Under the pieces are notes generated by a model. The model made no database searches and was not told the DNA's origin. It was given only the letters and a program-made list of their open reading frames with translations. From the NCBI GenBank assembly GCA_000310025.1, contig FN649752.1, positions 1,177,654 through 1,241,653 on the forward strand: 64,000 bases of DNA. The letters are read 5' to 3'. Source of the DNA: Ectocarpus siliculosus. Taxonomy: Eukaryota > Sar > Phaeophyceae > Ectocarpales > Ectocarpaceae. How positions within the stretch are numbered: the first letter of the stretch is position 1; each line of letters starts with the position of its first letter. Position numbers and translations under genes: made by a program. This document shows positions 45,281-56,100 of this stretch, piece after piece.

Positions 45281-45519
45281 GGTGTTGTAGAATGGTGTGT
45301 ACCATTTGAGGACTTGGTCAGTTTTGGGACTCCTGCGTTTGCAGTCGTAGTCCCCCGGCTAGTATTTGTGGGGAGAGAGATGGATTTGTAAGAGTTGACG
45401 CCGGCCTTTGCAGCTAACGCGGCCGGAGAGACGATGAGCGTTTCGTGCGTCTCTCTCCCCAACACGTAGCCTAGAAACCGAAGAAATAATGAAGCAATTC
45501 GAAAGAAAACAAAATAAAA
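45281..45519 (+). repeat. Split direct repeat B1
   Basis: Starts GGTGTTGTAGAATGGTGTG and ends AAACAAAATAAAA. It abuts A2 directly and begins just after the recombinase frame ends. Confidence 0.9.
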
Positions 45520-45781
45520 GGAAGGTTTGTTCGTCGAAGCAGATAGAATAAACTGGTGTTTATTTTGTAACAGTCGAATTAGAATTTGGCTTCATTTTCT
45601 ACCGGAAACCCAGGGTCACGGTGTTTGGAATTATTAGTCTATAGTTGGGGGTGTCATTCCGTGATCGAGTCCACGCAGGGGCTGTAGCAAAGTCGGGTAA
45701 CGTGTGACAGCTACAGAGCGCGTGAAGCAACGGAAGGACAGCAGCAGCCGCCTAACGCAGTAGCGGCGGCAGTTTAGAAAA
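45519..45781 (+). repeat. Split direct repeat A2
   Basis: Second copy of repeat A, lying between B1 and B2. A 68-bp spacer (45782-45849) separates it from B2. Confidence 0.9.
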
Positions 45782-45849
45782 TCCCGCCCTCCCATCCCTT
45801 TTCTTTCGAAGGTGGGGGCATAAGTTCGGGAATATTCGGTATCTAGTCA

Positions 45850-46088
45850 GGTGTTGTAGAATGGTGTGTACCATTTGAGGACTTGGTCAGTTTTGGGACT
45901 CCTGCGTTTGCAGTCGTAGTCCCCCGGCTAGTATTTGTGGGGAGAGAGATGGATTTGTAAGAGTTGACGCCGGCCTTTGCAGCTAACGCGGCCGGAGAGA
46001 CGATGAGCGTTTCGTGCGTCTCTCTCCCCAACACGTAGCCTAGAAACCGAAGAAATAATGAAGCAATTCGAAAGAAAACAAAATAAAA
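45850..46088 (+). repeat. Split direct repeat B2
   Basis: Second copy of repeat B and right end of the element. It is nearly identical to B1, which suggests recent activity or gene conversion. Confidence 0.9.
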
Positions 46089-46664
46089 CACCTCTTTTTC
46101 CTTACTGACCATTTTCTCGGGAGTTCTGAAGTGAAGTTAATATTTTCGCGGGAGGGGATGAAACCTGATCATCCCTTGTCTTTATAAGTTTTCCTTGGCC
46201 GCCTATCCTATCCGAGCATGATAGAAAAATAATCATGCAAGGATTCGACTTCCAAGTGCCGCAAATAACAAACAGATCATATATTTGGCCCATCCCAACC
46301 GATCTTATATTACGGTCCAGAGGGAGTACAATTTCCCATTGCTCCCCCAAGCTATTTCAACTGTAGTACTCGGTACTACCGTACACAGACATGCTTCTCC
46401 TCTCGACCATTTCAACTACATAGTACCAGGTACTACCATACACAGACATGTTACTGCTCTCGACGTTTCACTTCTCGATACACCTACACGAGTATTGTCT
46501 CCCCACACCATTTTCGCGGGCGGCAGCACCAACAACAAACACGCGACAGCCTCGATATACTCAAAATCCCGTGTACCGGGAGAGGAGAGGTGTTGCCTGG
46601 CCTGTCCCAGTGCCATATTTTCCCCCCGACACTATTTCCGTTCATCGTGTATTGGATGACTCGA
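46089..46664. other. Spacer with a 60-bp direct duplication
   Basis: Between the recombinase element and the last recognised exon of the dynein-like gene. GTACTACCGTACACAGACATG and its near copy GTACTACCATACACAGACATG mark two units of about 60 bp at about 46369-46470. A short minus-strand frame near 46484-46714 (NSVGGKIWHWDRPG) could be a further C-terminal exon of the dynein-like gene, but I cannot support it. Confidence 0.4.
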
Positions 46665-47151
46665 CTACAACTTGTGGCCGTCGTTCGTTGGCTGGGTTGC
46701 TGTACGAATGTCAAGTGGAACTCGTTGGGCCACCTCTGTTTTTCTCCGGCTCGCCATTATTTTGATTTCTCCCACCAGCCTCGCTTCGCGGGCATGCGTA
46801 GCTTCCGGGTCCAGCACGCCGGCAACGAGGTCGACCACGGGAGCGTTGGAAAGCCCTGTCGCTACAGCGCTCGCGCGAGCTGCTGCATCTACCACGCGAT
46901 CAACTTGTTTTCTTCGTCTGCGAGTTGAGGCAACAATCTCTCCATCCGCGGTATCTTGCTTCGGCCATGAATTGGGAGGAGCGTTGTTCCGATTTCCTGC
47001 CAAAGCTTTTGGGTACAGCGGGGATGGTGCTGTGGGGAGCGCTGCGCCGCCACATGCACCAGCTTGTTGCAGAACAATGAGGCTTGCAGCAAGATGCATA
47101 TTCACGGCCGCACCGTCTACGCCCTGCCCGTTGGCCTCCACTTCCATGTAC
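46665..47151 (-). CDS. Dynein-like C-terminal exon
   Basis: It follows acceptor CGCTGCAG at 47152. VNMHLAASLIVLQQAG corresponds to FGLH.NA.IT......LL in dyneins. RKQVDRVVDAAARASAVATG and PVVDLVAGVLDPEATHAREA parallel the W+.DL..R+..+..W and FWL.GFFFPQ.FLT segments. It ends at TAG (46665), short of the usual final C-terminal domain, so a truncated tail or a further exon is possible. Confidence 0.5.
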
Positions 47152-50100
47152 CTGCAGCGAGTGGCGGCGACGACGGTAAGATGCTGGAAGACGGATTGTT
47201 GATGTCCTCGCCAAACGTACTACACTAGGCGTTCGAAAACCATGGCGTTTTCAAGCGCGAATTCTTGTATTATTGGCGACAAAACACGTATTCGAATAAC
47301 GTCCACAAATGTAGAGCTAGAGGAGCGGTATGGTGACCGCAAGCTACCATCGTAGGTACATACATTGTAGTGTTGCAGCGATAGTGGTGGAAGGAGTCGA
47401 TATAAGCGGGCGACGCGCGGAAACTCGCGTACCATGTTGTTGATTGCCTATCTCACTGAGCGACATATCGCACAAGGAATAAATGTGCACGTGAAGGATC
47501 TCGTGACCTGGACTGTAAATCTGCAGTGGTTTGGATCTACCTGCACCATCACATATGACACACCAGTATATTCACCTTGTTAAACGTTCACTGATCAATT
47601 CAACTTCAGGTTCAGGTTCAGAGAGGGCACCAGAACCCGAAGCGACGCCGAGAAGTTCCTTGACGATCTCAGTTCGACAAGAAACCATCGCCAGGTCCCT
47701 ACCGGATACTGAACTCCCCGTTGCCGATGTCGCTTCTGCTGTCTCTATGCACGCAGAAGCTGGACGCCACCAAATCACGGTGCTTTCACCCATAACGAAA
47801 CTTCGTTGGTCGTCTCGTGCTCGTCTCTCGGAGGAGGCGGTGGACAAAAGGATGACGCGGAAGCTCTTGTGTGGTACGGGTAACGGGCGTCTGCGGTGTG
47901 GGTCAAGAAAACCATTGGAAGACCGTAACGTCATGCGGCGGTGGATGGCGTGTTCTTGGTTTCAACTTTTGTTACGGATGCCAGGCAATAGTTCTTTCGA
48001 TCATCACATCCTAAACGCACGGCTTCGTTGAGATCAAGCAAGCCATTCAAAATACGTCGAATGTTGCTTCATTGTGACACGTGAAAGGTGTGAGAAATCA
48101 AACAACATTTGGTTTTTTTCCGATACACGCTCAACAGTACTACTGTACGTTAGTCGAAAGATGTCTCCTCACCGGAGCGCTGCGGCAACAACGGGTTGCA
48201 CCCTGGCACTCATGGAGCCCCCTTCCCCGCCCGACAGCGCCTTCAGTAGAGGGAAGTCTGGGCACATTTTGAACGAAACCTCGTTGCTGCTTCGTGGTAC
48301 CCCCGGCCTCACTAACGACCTTGTCATGGCACTCCCTTGCCGCTCTCCCGCCCGCACCGCACCAGCACCCCGCGATTCCCCTTCCAGACCATGGTGAGGA
48401 AATGAACCGTCTTTGCGATCACCGAGATTTGTTCTGGGGCTGGTGCTCGTCCTCCTCATCTTCACCAACGCTTGTTGTTCCCGCTGAACCTTTTCTTGCT
48501 CCTCGGCCGCAGCGATCGAGGCATTTCTCACCGCCGAGTGGCGGCGAATACCATCCACGATCAATGCAAGACTTTCAGCTGCCCCCCCAAAGTCTTTCAT
48601 GACGACCCATCCTCCTTCGGTGGACGCTTTCAGGCAGACGTCCCACGCCGATTGTGTCTAGCCATGTTTTGCACGTCCCGGGGCATGATACAACTCATTA
48701 GGGTTGGTACCACTGGGTAGGCAGCCGATTTAGGAGCTTTTGCCCGCAGTAGGAGGTGTTAATGCAATGGCTAAGTGCACGAAAGTTAGGGTGACTCAAC
48801 CGGCTCCAGGTCGGTGATAGAACAGAAGACACGGCCAGGAAAGCATGGGTGGGACCATAGGCCGGAGCTGGAGGCTTCACCCAAAATCCAATACTTGCAT
48901 TAAATGATCCTTGGCCAAGAGAAACATTACAACATTGTCTTCGCACTTGCGGGGGTAGAGAGCTAAGGGCAAGACTACAAAAGAGGAAAGTAAGCATCAT
49001 GAGTGCCGTGTTTAGTCGGGAAAAAGATGTTTCCTCGAAACCGAGCTACCGCGTTTGATTTTTACAGCGCACATCGAGGAAACAATAGCTTCTGGAAAAA
49101 ATAAAGTCCTGCGCACGCCTGTGCAACGCGAAGTTTTGTCTTTCCCCGTTCCCAGGGAATATCGAGATTTCTCAACCACCGTTAGGGTTGGAGCAAGGCT
49201 GAGAGCTAATGGGACAAAGAGCTTCGTCGCACCATGTTTGCAGTTGAAAGACCACCGTTGATGGCAACCGCAGCGGGATTGCCCCTCCCCCGCGCCCTAG
49301 AGTGCCCTGTTTGCTGCCCCCGCGCCTGTCCCACGAGAACTCCCCGCGATAGGAGCGCATGTGCTGGTTTGGACGCGTCGTGGACAGTTACGGTGGTTCC
49401 TGCCTCTTTCGCGGCGCATTCGATATTAGAAAGCACGCTGACGAAGTGACGGCTGACAGCTTCTGTAATATCGCCACCTGCCGGGACCATTACCTGCCAC
49501 GCGGGTGTGTTTACGGACAGAAGGATCACAACCAAACACACGTTTAGAGAGGAAATTGCTTTACGTTTCAAATGAGAGAGGCCGGCAAATGCGCACAGCA
49601 ATAGGGAACAGTTGGCACGACACACGCGGCTTTCGTGCTTGCCCCCACTGAAACAGGCAGTGTTGGGCATTTTCTTCTTCAAAGAAATGAAACGGGCAGC
49701 TGCAGATTGGTATCTGCGACAGTCCAGGAAACCAAAACCTTTTGCTGAGCAGCTCGTCAAGAGCGACTCACTCATCAGCAGTTTTACGCACCACGACAGG
49801 GGCCCATGGACGTGAGTTTACGAGCACTTGCTGGATCCGACCCCGCTGAGAAATGCAGAGAGCACATTCGCGTTTGAGCTCCCGCCACAGGCTAGATCTC
49901 TGCAGGTTGTCCCTACCACCCTCCGCCAATATACAGGCCGCCGCACACTGGGCTGCGAGTGGTCCATCGGGTGCTAGTGCTAGCAGCAGCACGATTCCGA
50001 TCAATGGAGACTCATTCCATCTCTGTGGCCATAATCCAAGCTCTTCCGGTAGAACCTCTAGAGCCTGGCGCCGCTTCTTTTTTCCCTGAAGCATTGCCGA

Positions 50101-53100
50101 GAAGGCTACCACGCGGACGCCAGGGCTACTGTCAATATTTCCCTTCCGGCGAGAGGCGTTGAGGTTTTCCCACCGCTCCATTGTTTCTTTGTTGCTATTG
50201 ACAACAGGGGTCGAACCAGGACACACGTTTGGGTTTGTCCGAATGTGAGAAAGTGGACAAAACGAGTACGTGACAACAGGATGAGGCAAGTAGAAAGGAG
50301 CGCAGGATACATGGCACAGCTCCTTCCTGTGATTTCTATGCGGGAGAAGATCCACGAGGCTCCGTGTGGACTATATAGTTCGAACGTGTTGCGGATGTCG
50401 ACTTGGGGAATCACGTACATGAAAAAATGCGACAGGATCACCCATGCTCGTTGAAGGGGACCAAAACGCGGGCATTACACACATTCCCTCTCGCACCTCA
50501 AGTTTCCTGTTGCAGAAAACACCTTGGCTACTGTCACTGAGTCCTCTACGGTGGATGTTGACTGTGGAGGACTGCAGATGGAAGACCGCTCGGGCGAAGC
50601 CCCGAGCCCGGCGGGCGTGGCGGATCCATCTTGATCAACCGTCTGAGGGGAGCTGGCAACCGGTGACGAGACTGCCTCAGAGGTCATCTGCTGTTGTATC
50701 ATTGGGTTCTTGGCGGTTTTGTCTTCTGGATGTGTCGCCATCGATGCCATGTCATCTTCCACGACGGTCGTCGTTGATACCGATGCTGTCGACTGTTCGG
50801 CCACTACGAGGGCAACGGTATTCTTGGCGTCCGTCGATGTTTCCAGGGGAGCGGGGACGGGCTTCTCTTCCTTGTGCCAGTCGCTGTCGTCTCTTTGAGG
50901 CCGGAATGTTTCCGCGACAAACGTGATAAATTTTGATTCTTCGTCTTCGCCGGTGTCGAAATCCTCGTGGGTGCTGACGTTCAACAAATCTGGCGTCGTC
51001 CCCGCCGTTGCTGGCGTGCCTACGTTCTCGGTATGACTAAAACGAAGGCTCCCATCGCTGTCCGCATCTACACCATTCGCAGCAGCGGAAGAGGGCAGCT
51101 TCTTGGCGGAGGCCACCCCTCTTAACCTCGATGTGGAGATGCCGAAGAGACTGCTGGCACGGGCGGTGAATTCCTTACCAGTCTCCGCCGACGGAATATC
51201 ATCGCTCTGCTCACTTCCGACAGCGATGCCAAGCCCATCTGCAAGGCCAAGTTTGATCTTCATCCGCTCGCGTGAATCTCGACGGACTTTACTGTGAGGG
51301 GCACCCGCCCCGGGTGCTTCCCGGTGCTTGAGTTCGCCAGAAAAAGCGGCATCGGTTTCGGAACAAATGTCATCATTTGCGGTTTCCGAAATTGGACCCC
51401 TCTTTGCCTTTTCCTCGTCTATCGCTTCGTCAATCCCAATCTCCCCACTAGCGCTGCTGTTGCTGCCACTGTCACTGTCGCCGCCGTTATTGTCGGTAGA
51501 AGTCGAAGAACTAGACGAATTCGCGTCACCCACACTGTGTTTCGACTCAAACACTGGAGGGGGGTGTGACAACAAGAAGCGGAGCCAGCCTATGGACGCG
51601 TTGTTTCCGCAGCCTTCCCGCACTGAGCTCAGGGAGCGACACACCTCGCTGATCCATTCCGACCACTTACTGGCCTCGCACAACACAAAACCCGGCAGGC
51701 GGGCAAAGACGCTGTTCATGGTGGCCTCTAGAAGCACAAGACGGCGCAGCACGCCATCGCCGCTGAACGCCTTGGCTTGCGCCGCCTGGGTGGCATTCAT
51801 CTTGGATCGATCGCTCACGGCCGCCGTCCACAGGCTTGAAAGGGAAAAGCAGAAAGAGTCGAAGTTTCCGGAACCACGCTCATCGGGGCCATCGACACCA
51901 TCCTCGATCCCGAAAGGGGTACCTTGATTCCTTTTGTATGAAGCAGCCGCCGCGGCACCTCGATCTCGAGCCCAGTCAGAGGTGTCAAACCCTAAATCCC
52001 ACTGCTGAGGTGACAGGGTAATTCCATGGTGGATGGTTTCATCGCCGTCGCTTTCTTCGTCATCGCCGGTTTCGCGAATACACTCGTGCAAATGATCGTC
52101 ATTCACCATTGTCACTTTCGGTACCTCACTATCGTGGTGCTCACGCCACGAATTGACAACGGCTTGAACCCTATATAATCCCTGGGTGGCAGACTCGACC
52201 TGGCCAGCACCCAGTGCATGGACTTCCAGATGGCAGGGGTCTCCGTCGGGGCTACGGTTTGACTCAAGTGCGATGCCCGCATGATTGTCACCGGCTCCGG
52301 CCTTTTCTGCTGCCGTAACCATTTTGAAAAGCTTCGCAAGTGATATTCGGCTGAAATGTCCACTCGATTCTTCGCTCCCCCGGTGTCGATCAGCAACGAG
52401 CGTACCGAAAGCATCCCACCATCCTTTTGCTGGGAAGTCGTCAGGGTTGTTGACGGCCAAGGCTGCCAGCGGAACGATCCACGTGCAGTCGCTTGGGACT
52501 CTTGTAATCATACTTCGCGTCAGACTGCCCACAACGACGCGCTCCAAGTCTCCCTCGCGGTCCTGATTTGGCGGCCTCATCGTGCCGGCGGCTCTGCGGA
52601 TGGCGCTGTGTACCAGAGCTCTAACTCCGGGGAAGACCGGGCTGTAGAAGACAGGGTCTGATCCGCAGGCGTGAAGAACATCTCCACTTCGGGCAAGAAA
52701 CTGAAGGGCGGATGAAGTCAGGCGGTATGCTACCTGTTCGTCCTTGCGGGCGGCCTCCGCATGCTGCGCTTGTGAGGCTCGCTCGCACCGTGACACCGTG
52801 TCGGGTCCCTTTTCGAGTGTGCTCTTGTATGCGAATAGCGTCTCGATCAGGTTGTTGAGGACCCTGTTCTGGTCGCGTTCGACGTCGTCGCTCACTCCAC
52901 TCGGCGGTTCTCCACCCGATGGAACAGTGGGGTCAGGGGTTCGGCGTGGCACGTCTGGAGTGAAGCACGGCGGTCTGGCCGCGAGAAGTGTAATCACGGC
53001 CTCATGAGTAGCGCTGAGCTGGCACGAGTAAGCAAGAGCCTCCTTTTGGACAATCGAAAAGGCCGCTCTCGATGTTCTCACCTGACGTTCATCTGATCCC

Positions 53101-56100
53101 CTCGCCTCGAGAGCGGGTGGAAGCGCTCGCACCATCTCGTCCTGAAGCCTACCACCCATCGTCTTCGACATCTCGAGCCCCGGCTGGCATCTCAGTCCCA
53201 TGCCGCCTGTCACGAATGGGGGAATTGTGGCGTCCTCACTCTCCTTGGATCCGCTGTTGCTCGACTCGTTGTCATCGGAAGGGGCGGATAACCCCGATAT
53301 GCCCTCTCCTGCAGCAAGTCCCTGACTTGTCCCGTCCGAGGAAGATTCACAACCCTTAGTGTCCAACGAACAGCCGCCGCCATCGTCTCCAGCCGCCAAG
53401 CCCACAGAGTCTACGCCTCCGAATCGAATCAGTTGAACACCAGAGAGGGCCTCCGGCGAGTCTTCCAAGAACACCATCGATGTCACGTCGTCAGAGGATT
53501 TTAAGGGCTGGGGGTTTGCAAAGTCGAGAGATCTCGCGAAAAGAATCAGTCGAAACCCCATTTTTACCACGAATGTGGTGGAGGACTGCGGCTCTTCACC
53601 GACCGTTACAGAACCAAAACACTCGCTACTTCCACCGCCGTTACCGAACGCGTTGGACTCTGGCTTGCCGTCTTGCTTCCTCCTTGGTGGCTTTTTGTGT
53701 CCCGCTGCTTCGACTGGAAGCACGTTGGACCCGAGGAACAACGCCAAATCGATGTGAACCCCTCCCTCCGTGGAGCAAACCGGTAGGATTTCCCCCTTCG
53801 CCGCGCACGCTGCAATGATGTCCATGCTGACCATAGAGGCGGGCAAGAGAGCTTCCAGTCGAGAGTTTCCTGGGTAGACGCGCCGAAGCCATCTGTACAT
53901 GCCACGTGGATATTTCATTGCGAACGTGGTGGACCCGAAGCTGATTTCGAGGGATGACCTCCCATGTTGTTGTGCGATATAGAGATAGGTCGAGGATTCA
54001 ACAGAGAGGCAGAACTGTTTCCAAAGCATCTAGAAGGAGGACAAAGGAGGTGAAGAAGCAAACGGTTCGCCTCCCATGACCTTCGGGGGGGGGGGGGGGG
54101 GGTACTCATAGTCGTGCATGCCGTAGTCCTTTGACCATTGACCTCGCATCCCTACAAAGCCGGGACGGAGCACGCCGGGTTCTCACCGGACCAGGGTCTC
54201 ACATCACCAAGCGCGAAGCGCCGTGAGGTATTTGGCGAGTCGCATGAAGGGTGAGCTGCCATCCTGCTAAGGGTATTCGGCATCTTGTGCTTACTTCCTT
54301 GCGTACGGATGACAGCTACGTATAACTTAATTTATTTTCTGGTGCTTTCACTTCCAGAGACAGTTGTAAGCACTGTGTAACTGCCTCTAGGAAGCTTGAC
54401 CATTTTAACACAACGTGGTGCGATCATCCCCCGTTGCGCGGAGTGAGGGTTCTCGACCCCGCACAACATGATCTACTCGACCACCATTATGGTTACCGCC
54501 AAAAAAAAAACCGAGGTAAAAAAAAAAAAAAACGGTAACCTGGTTGCCGAGTTCACGAAGTGAATTGGCTTGTTTTACAACGTCGTTGCCAAGCGACGAA
54601 AACCCAATCCCGATGGCAAACACCGAGTGGGGGGCTTGTTTTACAACGTCGTTGCCAAGCGACGAAAACCCAAACCCCGATGGCAAACACCGGGGGGGGG
54701 CGGCTTGTTTTACAACGTCGTTGCCAAGCGACGAAAACCCAACCCCGATGACAAACACCGGGGTGGGGGGGGGGGTGATACGTATGGCGATGCGGCGTAA
54801 GCAAGGCGGTGTCGGTCGCATTCTGCGAAAGTGATGAATTTGAGCCCATACGTTAAACCATGCCGGTTGCAAGTTCTAGACACAAGGTTTCGGAACCTGT
54901 CACAATCTCTCGATGCCGTCAAGATTTGGCTTACCATCCTGGCTGTTGTGGTTGATCCAAACACTCATATTTCTGGGAACTTCGAGGCCATCATCGTAGT
55001 TGAAAAGCATACACCCGTTACCTGAGAGCGATGCCTTCTGGATCCAAAATAAGGGGCCACTTGGGCGTGCTCAGGGTCAATATTGCGGCGTCCATGAAGG
55101 CCGGGTGAAACGGCAGAGAGGAGGGGGTGACAGCACCCGCACACTTTCCGGGACTGGCGTCGGAATCATCGCCCCCTCCCCCACGACCGCCGTCGGATTC
55201 ATCGCCAGACTCCTCACCACAGTCGTCTGCGACATCGACATCGGGAGGATACGTCCAGCTTTGCAGTTGCGTCACGTTGGTCAACACGCCCGATGCGAAA
55301 TTTCCAACGCGATACCGTTCCAAGCTGAGAGCACTTGTGACGGAGAGCGCACTCTCGCCAGTCTTTGGTTTCGGAACATCGTCGATGTTTGACTCCTGGT
55401 TCGGAACAGGTGTTGATGCCGCTGCTGGCTCTTCGTCCTTCGATGCCTCCGCCCACGGACGGCTGGTGGGTATGCCGCATCTTCGGGCCGCGTCCCTTGC
55501 TCTGTCTAAGGCGATAGCCCGCAGGGTGTGTGGGAGATGGGCTCCAAGGCAGGCCATGTTGGCGAAGCAGAGGGCATCTCCCGCGAAAAGCTCGGCGGTT
55601 GTCGCCAAATCATGGAGTTCCTGTGTCATTGGTCGGTACACTCCGTCAACGTTGCAACCTTTGCCAAACACTTATGGCTAGTACATGGTTCTTGTGTTGA
55701 TAACTCTACATAACGTGCCCAAGGTGACCTGCACAGCAACGTATAGAAATATCTCAATAGGCTTGTTTTCTACTCGGTACAAAGTACGCGAGAGCCCGCC
55801 CAAGACGAGGTTTGCTGCACCGTATAGTCGCCGATCAAGTAGACGGGAGACAGAGTCTGGTCCGTATGATGAGGCACCACATTTTCAGTCTGCGGCAATT
55901 ACATAGTTCGTCGGCCGAAGAATTAACCTGGTCCGCCTTGCTCGATGCTAGGAACTATCGCGGCAACCTGTGGGTGGAGACGAAACGCAACGCCGCGGAC
56001 AACGTAAGACAACGATAGTTTTGACAGCTCCAGGCACGATGATACCTGTCGGCACGTAGAGGCGAAATCCTCGATAGCCCCGCTCATGATTCCAAGTTCT

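Larger units (their letters stand above)
39574..46088 (+). mobile_element. Tyrosine-recombinase element with split direct repeats (Ngaro/PAT-like layout), no RT
   Basis: A 263-bp repeat A occurs at 39574-39836 and 45519-45781. A 239-bp repeat B occurs at 45281-45519 and 45850-46088. The order is A1 - internal - B1 - A2 - B2, the split-direct-repeat layout of Ngaro- and PAT-type retrotransposons (family knowledge). The B1-A2 junction (caaaataaaa/ggaaggtttg) equals what joining the right end (B2) to the left end (A1) would give, as expected if B1-A2 templates the closure of a circular intermediate. The internal part has a stem-loop array, a Gag-like CCCH-finger region and a tyrosine recombinase in the same frame after TAG. 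Reverse transcriptase and RNase H are missing: only about 90 bp separate Gag stop and recombinase. It is either a non-autonomous derivative or a distinct type. Confidence 0.8.

Noticed and set aside
50700-53820. Plus-strand frames of 60-200 residues across the 50-54 kb region
   Set aside because: They are antisense shadows of the large dynein-like exon, with Ser/Pro/Arg-rich composition and no motifs.
54567-54770. TTTTACAACGTCGT plus GAAAACCC resembling the lacZ alpha region of cloning vectors
   Set aside because: Only about 14 consecutive bases match, the rest differs, and the sequence is part of a dispersed genomic repeat with copies in introns.
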